Counted from the first letter of the stretch, positions 1 to 5,142 are shown. The stretch: DNA of 6,012 bases from Candidatus Odyssella thessalonicensis (GCA_005240015.1 SBBV01000315.1:1-6012); one strand, 5' to 3'. Translations and numbers: made by a program. Notes: generated from the sequence alone by a model not told the origin.

Positions 1-408
1 ACGAAGTTCTACGCCGAGTTCCTCGCCAAGCTCGGACTCGATCCGGCGGCGCTGCCGCGGCAGAACGACGTCGCCCGCTGGCCCGAAACCAAGGCCAAGT
101 TCGCCGCCGCGTTCAAGAGCAAGACGCGCGACGAGTGGTGCCGCATCCTCGAGGGCAGCGATGCGTGCTTCGCGCCGGTGCTCTCGCTCGCCGAAGCACC
201 GAAGCATCCGCACAACGCCGCGCGCGGCACCTTCACCGAAGTTGCGGGCGTGACACAGCCCGCGCCGGCGCCGCGCTTCCTGCGCACGCCCGGCGCCATC
301 CAGAATCCGCCGCCCGCACCCGGCGCCAACACCGCCGAGGCGCTCGCTGATTGGGGCTTGGGTGCGAGCGAGATCGCGGCGCTCAAGAAGGCAGGAGCGG
401 TCGCGTGA
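1..408 (+). CDS. CaiB/BaiF family III CoA-transferase (alpha-methylacyl-CoA racemase-like), C-terminal part
   Basis: Partial gene: the reading frame is open from base 1 to the TGA at 406-408 and gives 135 residues, about a third of a usual 360-390 residue family member. The visible part matches the C-terminal region of alpha-methylacyl-CoA racemases. It has an FYAEFLAKLGL-type helix near the start, then KTRDEWCRILEGSDACFAPV at about residues 41-60, a segment (LAEAPKHPHNAARGTF) in which this family lines the CoA site, and the closing PRFLRTPG stretch. Family members either transfer CoA between organic acids or epimerise 2-methylacyl-CoA esters during branched fatty acid or sterol side-chain breakdown. 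The GSDACFAPV motif favours the racemase branch, but the catalytic Asp/His region lies upstream of the window. The GTG at 178 is internal and is not a start. It is separated from the next gene by a hairpin cluster. Confidence 0.85.
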   Translation, partial: TKFYAEFLAKLGLDPAALPRQNDVARWPETKAKFAAAFKSKTRDEWCRILEGSDACFAPVLSLAEAPKHPHNAARGTFTEVAGVTQPAPAPRFLRTPGAIQNPPPAPGANTAEALADWGLGASEIAALKKAGAVA

Positions 409-425
409 GGCGCCGGCCCTCACCT

Positions 426-562
426 CCCATTCGCCGCAAGGGCGGCGAATGGGCTCCTCCTCTCCCGAGGGGAGAGGAAAAGAATGGCGCTCACTCCTAT
501 CTTCTCTCTCCCGCGCAGCGGGAGAGAAGGGGCCCATCGACGCGCACTTGCGCGGCGATGGG
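426..562. repeat. Cluster of four intergenic hairpins
   Basis: Four palindromes follow one another in the gap before the glycosylase gene. 426-436/443-453 is a perfect 11-bp stem (CCCATTCGCCG) with a 6-nt loop. 458-466/470-478 is a perfect 9-bp stem (TCCTCTCCC) with a 3-nt loop. 505-514/518-527 is a perfect 10-bp stem (TCTCTCCCGC side) with a 3-nt loop. 533-539/556-562 plus 541-545/550-554 forms a 12-bp stem broken by one A.G mismatch, with an ACTT loop. Such GC-rich palindromes are typical of dispersed extragenic repeats in alphaproteobacteria. None has a following U-run, so a terminator role is unproven. The last stem ends 4 nt before the GAGG ribosome-binding site of the next gene and could affect its translation. 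Confidence 0.8.
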
Positions 563-577
563 AAGCGAGGGCCGGCG

Positions 578-1243
578 ATGACGATACTGACGCTGCGCAC
601 GATGCAGAACGATCTGCGCGCGTTGGCGCGCGACGACAGACACGTGGCGGCGGCGCTCGAGCGGTTCGGCTATCCGGCCTTGCGCCGGCGGCCGCCGGGC
701 TTCGAGACGCTGCTGCGCGCGATCGTGTTCCAGCAGATCTCGATCCACGCCGCCGCCGCGATCTGGAAGCGGATCGAGGCGGCGGTGACGCCACTTTCCG
801 CCGCGGCTTATTGCGGCGTCGGCGACGACGTGCTGCGCGCCTGCGGCCTCTCGCGCCAGAAGCTTGCCTACGCGCGAAGCCTCGCCGAGCTCGTCGCATC
901 GGGCGAGGTGCCGCTCGAAGCGCTCGATCAGATGGACGACGCCGAAGCGGTCGAGCAGCTTACCAAGATCAAAGGTGTCGGGCGCTGGACGGCCGAGGTC
1001 TATCTGATGTTTGCACTCGGCCGGCGCGACATGTGGCCGTGCGATGATCTGGGCCTCATCGTCGGCATGCAGCGCTTGAAGAGCTTGCGCCAGCGCCCGG
1101 ACCGGAAGCGCATGTTGAAACTCGGCGAGCCGTGGCGTCCGCGCCGCAGCGCCGCCGCGCATCTGCTCTGGCACTATTTCCACAAGACCACCGAGGAAGC
1201 GCGGATGCAGAAGGCGGACGGCGCGGCAAAGGGCGGCATATGA
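578..1243 (+). CDS. DNA-3-methyladenine glycosylase II (AlkA-type, HhH-GPD)
   Basis: 221-residue base-excision repair enzyme that removes alkylated purines such as 3-methyladenine from DNA. Visible parts: a QQIS motif at 52-55 in the first helical domain; a helix-hairpin-helix at about 128-140 (LTKIKGVGRWTAE), with Trp137 where bifunctional glycosylases carry the catalytic Lys, as expected for a monofunctional enzyme; and WPCDDLG at 153-159, whose second Asp (D157) aligns with the catalytic Asp238 of E. coli AlkA. A WRPRRSAAAHLLW segment at 186-198 matches the family's closing helix. It is shorter than E. coli AlkA (282 aa) because the N-terminal AlkA_N domain is absent, as in many short bacterial homologues. 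ATG at 578 was chosen because GAGG at 567-570 lies 7 nt upstream; ATG at 602 is an alternative. Extending the frame upstream would run through the hairpin repeats. The stop overlaps the next start (ATGA), implying translational coupling. Confidence 0.9.
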   Translation: MTILTLRTMQNDLRALARDDRHVAAALERFGYPALRRRPPGFETLLRAIVFQQISIHAAAAIWKRIEAAVTPLSAAAYCGVGDDVLRACGLSRQKLAYARSLAELVASGEVPLEALDQMDDAEAVEQLTKIKGVGRWTAEVYLMFALGRRDMWPCDDLGLIVGMQRLKSLRQRPDRKRMLKLGEPWRPRRSAAAHLLWHYFHKTTEEARMQKADGAAKGGI

Positions 1244-1917
1244 ACTTCGCCGGCGAGCTCTCGGGTCCGCGCTTCGGCCCCGCCAAGGGCGGTCAGCCGA
1301 AGCAGCTTGTCGTGCTGCTGCACGGCTGGGGTGCCGACGGCAACGATCTCATCGGCCTGGCGCCCGCGCTGGCGCCAATCCTGCCCGACGCCGAGTTCCT
1401 TTCCCCTGACGGCCCGTTCCCGTGCGATGCCGGATTCGGGCGGCAATGGTTCTCGCTGGGCGACCGCGACCCCGGCGGCGACATGAGCGATCCGGTGATG
1501 ACGGCGCGCCTCGCCGCAGTGGCGCCGATGATCGATGCGTTCATCGATGCGGCGCTCGAGCGGCGGGCCATTCCACCGGAGAGACTGGCGCTCGTCGGCT
1601 TCTCGCAGGGCACGATGGCCGCCCTTTACGTGGGCTTGCGGCGCCAGCGCGGCCCCGCGGGTATTCTCGGCTTCTCCGGCCACCTCGTCGCCGGCGCGGC
1701 GCTGGCGCAAGAGGCGGGCTCGCGCCCCGAGATCCTGCTCGTGCACGGCGAGATGGACGAGATCCTGCCGGTCGCCGCCACGCGCTATGCCGAGCAGATG
1801 CTGAAGAAGCACGGCTTCAAGGTGAACGCCGTCTACCGTCCCGGTCTCGGCCACGGCATCGACGAAGACGGGCTCCGCCACGGCGCCGCGTTCCTGAAGC
1901 GCGTGCTCGGCGCCTAG
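1240..1917 (+). CDS. Serine esterase, phospholipase/carboxylesterase family (alpha/beta hydrolase)
   Basis: 225-residue cytoplasmic alpha/beta hydrolase with the size and motifs of the phospholipase/carboxylesterase (YpfH/acyl-protein thioesterase-like) family. An LLHGWGADG oxyanion-hole loop lies at about 26-34. The nucleophile is Ser122 in GFSQG. The acid is Asp173 in HGEMDEILP and the base is His205 in GLGHGID, so a full catalytic triad is present. No signal peptide or membrane helix is seen. Members hydrolyse short acyl esters or thioesters; the natural substrate cannot be told from sequence. The ATG overlaps the preceding TGA in ATGA, with AAAGGG at 1228-1233 as ribosome-binding site inside the glycosylase gene. 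The two genes are therefore probably one transcription unit, although their functions have no obvious link. Confidence 0.9.
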   Translation: MNFAGELSGPRFGPAKGGQPKQLVVLLHGWGADGNDLIGLAPALAPILPDAEFLSPDGPFPCDAGFGRQWFSLGDRDPGGDMSDPVMTARLAAVAPMIDAFIDAALERRAIPPERLALVGFSQGTMAALYVGLRRQRGPAGILGFSGHLVAGAALAQEAGSRPEILLVHGEMDEILPVAATRYAEQMLKKHGFKVNAVYRPGLGHGIDEDGLRHGAAFLKRVLGA

Positions 1918-1931
1918 CGGCGACACATCAG

Positions 1932-2050
1932 CGTCATCCTGAGCGAAGCGAAGGATCTCTTGGAGGCAGGTCGAGGCCGGTCTAGGAGGCCCTGCCCCAA
2001 AGCGCAAGAGATCCTTCGCGCCGGCCGGCGGCCGGTCGCTCAGGATGACG
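1932..2050. repeat. Long interrupted inverted repeat in a convergent gap (possible bidirectional terminator)
   Basis: The outer arms 1932-1946 and 2036-2050 pair perfectly over 15 bp (GTCATCCTGAGCG core). The inner arms 1948-1961 and 2006-2019 pair perfectly over 14 bp (GCGAAGGATCTCTT). Between the two right arms sits a separate small hairpin, CCGGCC-GGC-GGCCGG at 2021-2035, and a 44-nt loop separates the inner arms. The element fills the gap between two converging genes and could stop transcription from either side. Its GTCATCCTGAGCG-AGCGAAGGATCT sequence is of a type often seen as an intergenic repeat in GC-rich bacteria, and a related end occurs again near 3573 in this window. Confidence 0.85.
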
Positions 2051-2064
2051 GCGAAGGGTAGAAC

Positions 2065-2580
2065 TTAAGCCGTGCCGCGGATCGGGTAGCCCTTCTCTTG
2101 AATGAACTGGAGACCCTTCAGGATCGCCGCGAGATCCGGGCGCGCGAAGGGCGCATTCGAGATGTCGACGATCTGCGCCTCGCCCTTGGGATTGATGACG
2201 AACAGCCCGGGCTCCGCGAAGGGCTGGTCGGTCTCCTGCGGCGAGCGCGGATTGGACACATAGAGCCCGAGCCGGCGCATGTCGGCGATCGAGAGCCCGT
2301 AGCCAACCGGGAAATTCGGCTGGATCTCGCCCATGAACGCGTCGGCCTTCTCGCGCGGATCGCCCGAGACCGCGAGCACATCGGTGTTGGCGGCCGTGTA
2401 ACCGGCGACGAGGTCCTTCAACCCGGTGAGATAGCGCTTGCAGATCGGGCAGTGCTTGCCGCGGTAGACCACGACGAGTTGCCATTTGTCGCGCGTGCCG
2501 CCGATGGTCACCGTGCCGCCGCCCACCTTTCCGAGCGTGATCGCCGGCACCGCGGCGCCCGCACCGAGCTTCTCGGCCAT
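2065..2580 (-). CDS. Peroxiredoxin-like AhpC/TSA family protein
   Basis: 171-residue thioredoxin-fold protein expected to reduce peroxides in the cytoplasm. Strand VVVYRGKHCPICKRYL (37-52) holds the active site: Cys44 in the peroxidatic position and Cys47 forming a CPIC pair, preceded by Arg40-Gly41. This RGxxCPxC form belongs to the PRX-like branch of the AhpC/TSA family rather than classical 2-Cys peroxiredoxins, which have a Thr three residues before the Cys. Downstream, VLAVSGDPREKADAF (68-82) and GLFVINPKGEAQIVDI (125-140) are the usual thioredoxin-fold strands. No signal peptide. Start at 2580 is fixed by a strong AAGGAG (2593-2588) 7 nt upstream; the longer frame from 2622 would place this site inside the gene. 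The gene converges on the esterase gene and diverges from the HNH gene. Confidence 0.87.
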   Translation of the reverse strand: MAEKLGAGAAVPAITLGKVGGGTVTIGGTRDKWQLVVVYRGKHCPICKRYLTGLKDLVAGYTAANTDVLAVSGDPREKADAFMGEIQPNFPVGYGLSIADMRRLGLYVSNPRSPQETDQPFAEPGLFVINPKGEAQIVDISNAPFARPDLAAILKGLQFIQEKGYPIRGTA

Positions 2581-2587
2581 GCTTTGT

Positions 2588-2593
2588 CTCCTT
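2588..2593 (-). promoter_or_regulatory. Ribosome-binding site of the peroxiredoxin-like gene
   Basis: AAGGAG on the minus strand, 7 nt before the ATG at 2580. It is the best Shine-Dalgarno match in the window and rules out the longer in-frame start at 2622. Confidence 0.8.
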
Positions 2594-2666
2594 AGTGCAG
2601 ATCGGGCCTGCGCCCCGTCCAATGCTTAGCCGCTTCCGCGCCAGGGCCGTCTTCACATCTTGACGA

Positions 2667-2682
2667 GGCGCGCGACCGCGCC
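2667..2682. repeat. Small hairpin in the divergent gap
   Basis: GGCGCG (2667-2672), loop CGAC, CGCGCC (2677-2682): a perfect 6-bp stem between the peroxiredoxin-like gene and the HNH gene. On the minus strand it lies about 90 nt upstream of the peroxiredoxin start, so it could be in that gene's leader or control region. I could not find a convincing minus-strand promoter in this gap. The short GC-rich stem could arise by chance. Confidence 0.3.
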
Positions 2683-2726
2683 GCTAGCGCTTTCCCGTCG
2701 AGCCATATGCAACCGCTTGATTCGGT

Positions 2727-2755
2727 CTCGATTTTGTAATGTAACCGCCCTATAT
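2727..2755 (+). promoter_or_regulatory. Probable promoter of the HNH gene
   Basis: CTCGAT (2727-2732) and CTATAT (2750-2755) are separated by exactly 17 nt, close to the alphaproteobacterial vegetative pattern CTTGAC-N17-CTATAT. The stretch around it is the most AT-rich part of the gap. Transcription would start near 2761-2763, leaving a leader of about 107 nt before the GTG at 2870. That leader contains a 7-bp stem, GACGCGG (2809-2815) with CCGCGTC (2823-2829). Confidence 0.5.
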
Positions 2756-2766
2756 TCCGCGCCACG

Positions 2767-2850
2767 ATGACGGCCATGAATACAGTGCCTCAACCAAGAC
2801 CCAGGTCCGACGCGGCCACCCGCCGCGTCCGGTTGAGGCCGCTCGCCTGA
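2767..2850 (+). other. Possible 27-codon leader ORF before the HNH gene
   Basis: An ATG at 2767 opens a 27-residue frame (beginning MTAMNTVPQPRPRSD, rich in Arg and Pro) that ends at TGA 2848-2850, 19 nt before the HNH start and in a different frame. It begins only a few bases after the predicted transcription start, so it would have to be translated with almost no leader. There is no Shine-Dalgarno. Its stop adjoins the G-rich ribosome-binding region of the HNH gene. It may be chance; nothing in the peptide is recognisable. Confidence 0.2.
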
Positions 2851-2869
2851 GGGGTGGGGGGACCGAGCC

Positions 2870-3427
2870 GTGGCACCTGATAACAACCCCGCTCTGGTCT
2901 TGAACGCGGATTTCCGCCCGCTCAGCTACTTCCCGCTCTCCCTTTGGTCTTGGCAGGACGCGGTGAAAGCCGTGTTCATGGAGCGCGTCAACGTGCTCTC
3001 CGAATACGAGCGCGTCGTGCACTCGCCGTCCTTCGCAATGAAGCTGCCGAGCGTGATCGCGTTGAAGGAATACGTGCCGCAGGCGCGCCGCCCGGCGTTC
3101 ACGCGGTTCAACGTGTTCCTGCGCGACCGTTTCACCTGCCAGTATTGCGGCACGCACCGCTCGGCCGAGCACTTGACGTTCGACCACTTGATTCCGCGCT
3201 CGCGCGGGGGCCGCACGATGTGGACCAACGTCTGCACCGCCTGCGCGTCGTGCAACTTGAGGAAGGGCAACCGGCTGCCGCGCGAATGCGGCATGTTTCC
3301 GCGCCGCTTCCCCTACGAGCCGACGACACAGGTGCTGCAGGAGCACGGCCGCCAGTTCCCGCCCAACTATCTGCACCAGAGCTGGGCGGACTATCTCTAC
3401 TGGGATACCGAGCTCGAGTCGGCATAA
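2870..3427 (+). CDS. HNH endonuclease family protein
   Basis: 185-residue protein with a C-terminal HNH nuclease module. A first Cys pair, CQYC, is at 90-93. FDHLIPRSRGG at 104-114 carries the HNH signature with His106 as likely general base. WTNVCTACASCNLRKGN at 117-133 supplies Asn120, the second Cys pair (Cys125/Cys128) and Asn129. The four Cys would bind a structural zinc. The N-terminal half (LVLNADFRPLSYFPLSLWSW, 10-29) and C-terminal FPPNYLHQSWADYLYW (163-178) are conserved in a family carried by many alphaproteobacterial chromosomes as a single gene without a methylase or toxin partner. The cellular role is not known to me. GTG at 2870 is the start because TGA at 2834 blocks the frame upstream and no other start lies between. 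A G-rich GGGGGGA (2856-2862) lies 7 nt before it. Confidence 0.88.
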   Translation: MAPDNNPALVLNADFRPLSYFPLSLWSWQDAVKAVFMERVNVLSEYERVVHSPSFAMKLPSVIALKEYVPQARRPAFTRFNVFLRDRFTCQYCGTHRSAEHLTFDHLIPRSRGGRTMWTNVCTACASCNLRKGNRLPRECGMFPRRFPYEPTTQVLQEHGRQFPPNYLHQSWADYLYWDTELESA

Positions 3428-3453
3428 GCGCTCCGGCAGGACGCACCCAATCC

Positions 3454-3573
3454 GTCATCCCGAACGAGGCGAGATGGGACCGTGCGGTTCCAGCCGCGCC
3501 CTTTCTCGGCGGCGGGGACAAGGGCGCGCCTGGAGGCGCGCGGTCCCGAATTCTTCGCTGCGCTCAGGATGAC
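3454..3573. repeat. Composite palindromic repeat in a convergent gap
   Basis: The outer ends GTCATCC (3454-3460) and GGATGAC (3567-3573) pair, as do GGGACC (3476-3481) and GGTCCC (3542-3547), with imperfect pairing between. Inside are two competing stems: GCGCCCTT (3496-3503) with AAGGGCGC (3520-3527), and GCGCGCCT (3524-3531) with AGGCGCGC (3534-3541), both perfect over 8 bp. They share 3524-3527, so only one can form at a time. The right end read on the minus strand, GTCATCCTGAGCGCAGCGAA, differs by one base from the left end of the 1932-2050 element. The element fills the gap between the converging HNH and hydroxylase genes and may serve as a two-way terminator. Confidence 0.8.
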
Positions 3574-3588
3574 ACTGAGGAAAGCGCT

Positions 3589-4167
3589 TCAAAACCGCTC
3601 GGAGAGCCAGATCGCGAGGCGCGAGGCGTTGCGGATGGCGAAGGTGAGCGGCGCGTAGCCGGGCGTGTCCTTGGCGCCGTGTTCGAGCGCGATGCTGCGG
3701 TGCTCGAGCTCGTCCTCGCGGAATTCCTCGATGGCGTCCTTGAGCGCGGGTTCGCTCTCGCCGAGCCGCGCCGCCTGGCGGCGGTAGTGCTCGTCGATCG
3801 TGTCCTCGATGGCGACGGTGCAGGCCATCGCCGCCTTCTCGCCCAGCATCGCGGTGGCGGCGCCGAGCGCGAAGCCGGCGATGTGCCAGAGCGGCTGCAG
3901 CGCCGTCGGGCGCACGCGCCGCTCGATCATCATGCGGTTGAATTCGTCGAGGTGGCGCTGCTCCTGCTCGGCCATGCGGCGCAGGGCGGGCGCGGCGCGC
4001 GTCCGGCCCAAGACGGCGAGCTGCCCCGCATAGATGCGCGCGGCGCCGTACTCGCCCGCCTGGTCGACGCGGATCATGCGCGCGATCATCTCGGCGCGGC
4101 CGGGCTCGCCCGGCATCGCCTCGTCGAGCGTCCGTTCCGGGCGCGGCGCCGCGTCGGCGGGCTTCAT
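3589..4167 (-). CDS. coq7: Demethoxyubiquinone hydroxylase (COQ7 family)
   Basis: 192-residue diiron monooxygenase that hydroxylates demethoxyubiquinone at C6, the next-to-last step of ubiquinone synthesis, at the inner face of the cytoplasmic membrane. The ligand set is complete: Glu39 in VDQAGEYGA, Glu69 and His72 in EQEQRHLDEF, Glu121 in AIEDTIDEHY, and Glu153 and His156 in EDELEH. This gives the duplicated E-ExxH pattern of the family. Length is near the usual bacterial size. A hydrophobic helix at about 94-108 (HIAGFALGAATAML) is the expected membrane-contact face. The ATG overlaps the dsbB stop (ATGA), with AAGGG only 2 nt upstream, so it is probably translated by coupling to dsbB. Many alphaproteobacteria use this enzyme instead of the flavin enzyme UbiF. 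A longer frame from 4383 would run through dsbB and is rejected. Confidence 0.93.
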   Translation of the reverse strand: MKPADAAPRPERTLDEAMPGEPGRAEMIARMIRVDQAGEYGAARIYAGQLAVLGRTRAAPALRRMAEQEQRHLDEFNRMMIERRVRPTALQPLWHIAGFALGAATAMLGEKAAMACTVAIEDTIDEHYRRQAARLGESEPALKDAIEEFREDELEHRSIALEHGAKDTPGYAPLTFAIRNASRLAIWLSERF

Positions 4168-4676
4168 CGCCCTTGCCGGCCGGCAGAAGCGGCGCGGAAC
4201 GCGAACGTGGCCAGCGCCAGCGAGATGAGCGTGTTCCACGCCGCCATCGAGAGGCCGAACAGCGACCACGGGATCTGATCGCAGCGCGCCGCCGGCCGCC
4301 GCGCCATCGCCTTGTTGATGTCGTCCACGCTGATCGGCGTGTCGTCGCCCGCGCCCTCGCACACGGCAAGGCCCGCCCACCATTTCTGCTCGACGCCGGC
4401 GTGGAAGAAGCCGATCGCGGCCGTCGCCAGCAGTGCGAGGCCGACGAGGCCGAGCAGCCAGGGCCGGAGCGCTCCGGGACCGAGCGCCAGCGCGCCCGCC
4501 GCCAGCACCACCACCGCAATGTGCGGCCAGCGCTGCCAGTGGCAGAGCGGGCAGGGCGGCATTCCCAGCACGTACTGGAAGAACAGCGCGCCCAGCAGCA
4601 ATCCGCCGCTGCCCAAGAGCAGCAGCAGCGGCGCATGGCGCCAGAGGGATTCGTCGCGGACGGCGAGGCTCGTCAT
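4164..4676 (-). CDS. dsbB: Disulfide bond formation protein B (DsbB)
   Basis: 170-residue inner-membrane protein that reoxidises the periplasmic disulfide donor DsbA and passes the electrons to ubiquinone. Four membrane segments are visible at about 14-38, 51-68, 73-92 and 144-163. The first periplasmic pair is Cys42/Cys45 in PPCPLCHWQRW, followed by Arg49, which corresponds to the conserved quinone-contacting Arg48 of E. coli DsbB. The second periplasmic loop carries Cys106 (AVCEG) and Cys132 (ARCDQIPW). All four catalytic cysteines are thus present. Start at 4676 is preferred (GGAG 13 nt upstream, a poor site). An in-frame ATG at 4712 would add 12 basic residues and is less likely. It overlaps the hydroxylase gene by 4 nt, so quinone reduction and quinone synthesis are co-transcribed. 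Confidence 0.92.
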   Translation of the reverse strand: MTSLAVRDESLWRHAPLLLLLGSGGLLLGALFFQYVLGMPPCPLCHWQRWPHIAVVVLAAGALALGPGALRPWLLGLVGLALLATAAIGFFHAGVEQKWWAGLAVCEGAGDDTPISVDDINKAMARRPAARCDQIPWSLFGLSMAAWNTLISLALATFAFRAASAGRQGR

Positions 4677-4689
4677 CGGCGCTTTATAT

Positions 4690-4708
4690 CTCCGCCTTTG
4701 CGGCGGAG
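4690..4708. repeat. Hairpin upstream of dsbB
   Basis: CTCCGCC (4690-4696) and GGCGGAG (4702-4708) form a perfect 7-bp stem with a 5-nt loop in the 66-nt gap between the small membrane protein gene and dsbB. On the minus strand it is followed by ATATAAAGC, not a U-run. It could be a weak terminator of the upstream gene, or it could partly hide the GGAG that precedes dsbB, which lies in the stem. Confidence 0.45.
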
Positions 4709-4742
4709 CCATGACGCCAATGCGCGCGAGCGGGGCCTTTGC

Positions 4743-5048
4743 TCAGGCCGGGCTGGCGGGGGAGCGCGTGGGTGCGGTCCGCCGCGGCCCGATCATGACC
4801 GCCAGAACGCAGCCGCCGAACGCGAGGCCGAGACCGATCACCGGCGCAAGCCAGCCCTTGCCCGCCGCGCTGACGATCAGCGCAAACCCCAGCGCGAGCA
4901 TCGTGACGATGCCCACCGCCACCATGCTCTCGATCCCTTCGCTGCGCGCCCAGAACGGCTTGGGCTCGCGCTGGCCGCCGCCGCGCAATATCGCAATCAG
5001 AAGGAAGCCGCCGGCCACGAGGCCGCCACCGATGATCGAGGTAATCAT
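4743..5048 (-). CDS. Small integral membrane protein of unknown function
   Basis: 101 residues, not recognised as a named family. It has three hydrophobic segments: about 2-20 (ITSIIGGGLVAGGFLLIAI), 42-62 (MVAVGIVTMLALGFALIVSAA) and 67-86 (LAPVIGLGLAFGGCVLAVMI). A charged loop lies between the first two (RGGGQREPKPFWARSEGIES) and a short Arg/Pro/Ala tail (GPRRTAPTRSPASPA) closes it. By the positive-inside rule, the loop and tail both look cytoplasmic, which is awkward for three helices and leaves the topology open. ATG at 5048 has GAGGA about 9-13 nt upstream and a good promoter before that. Codon use matches its neighbours, and no overlapping frame is a better candidate, so the gene is probably real. 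It lies between a DedA-type gene and dsbB on the same strand. Confidence 0.7.
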   Translation of the reverse strand: MITSIIGGGLVAGGFLLIAILRGGGQREPKPFWARSEGIESMVAVGIVTMLALGFALIVSAAGKGWLAPVIGLGLAFGGCVLAVMIGPRRTAPTRSPASPA

Positions 5049-5076
5049 TGCCGAAGGTCCTCGTCAGAACCCCGGA

Positions 5077-5106
5077 ATAATACCTAGCCTGTTATGCTTA
5101 TGCCAA
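5077..5106 (-). promoter_or_regulatory. Probable promoter of the small membrane protein gene (and perhaps dsbB-coq7)
   Basis: On the minus strand, TTGGCA (5106-5101) and TATTAT (5082-5077) are 18 nt apart, close to the sigma-70 consensus. Transcription would begin near 5070, giving a leader of about 20 nt before the ATG at 5048. It suggests that the three genes downstream need not depend on transcription from the DedA-type gene. Confidence 0.55.
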
Positions 5107-5133
5107 GCCCGGCAGCATGCTGATTTCTCGGGC
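5107..5133 (-). terminator. Possible weak terminator after the DedA-type gene
   Basis: GCCCG (5107-5111) pairs with CGGGC (5129-5133), and the interval holds a perfect 10-nt palindrome, CAGCATGCTG (5113-5122). It starts 9 nt past the stop of the DedA-type gene on the minus strand and adjoins the -35 box of the next promoter. The stem is short and has no U-run, so termination is only a suggestion. Confidence 0.3.
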
Positions 5134-5142
5134 AATCCGGCG

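Noticed and set aside
426..562. CRISPR-like array
   Set aside because: The four palindromes have different sequences and irregular spacing. No direct repeats with unique spacers and no cas genes are present.
362..577. N-terminal extension of the glycosylase to 362
   Set aside because: The extension would translate the hairpin repeats and overlap the CoA-transferase gene. The family N-terminus and GAGG site support 578.
2870..3427. Restriction-modification or toxin-antitoxin system around the HNH gene
   Set aside because: No methyltransferase, specificity subunit or antitoxin-like small gene adjoins it. The flanking genes are peroxiredoxin and ubiquinone/disulfide functions.
2944..4278. Long open frame on the plus strand crossing the HNH gene, the repeat and the coq7 gene
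   Set aside because: It is out of frame with HNH and antisense to coq7, both of which carry complete family motifs. The translation is low-complexity Arg/Ala/Leu, typical of GC-rich shadow frames.
3455..4636. 393-codon minus-strand frame overlapping coq7 and dsbB
   Set aside because: Its Arg/Ala-rich translation is a frame-shifted reading of dsbB and coq7. It also runs through the composite repeat.
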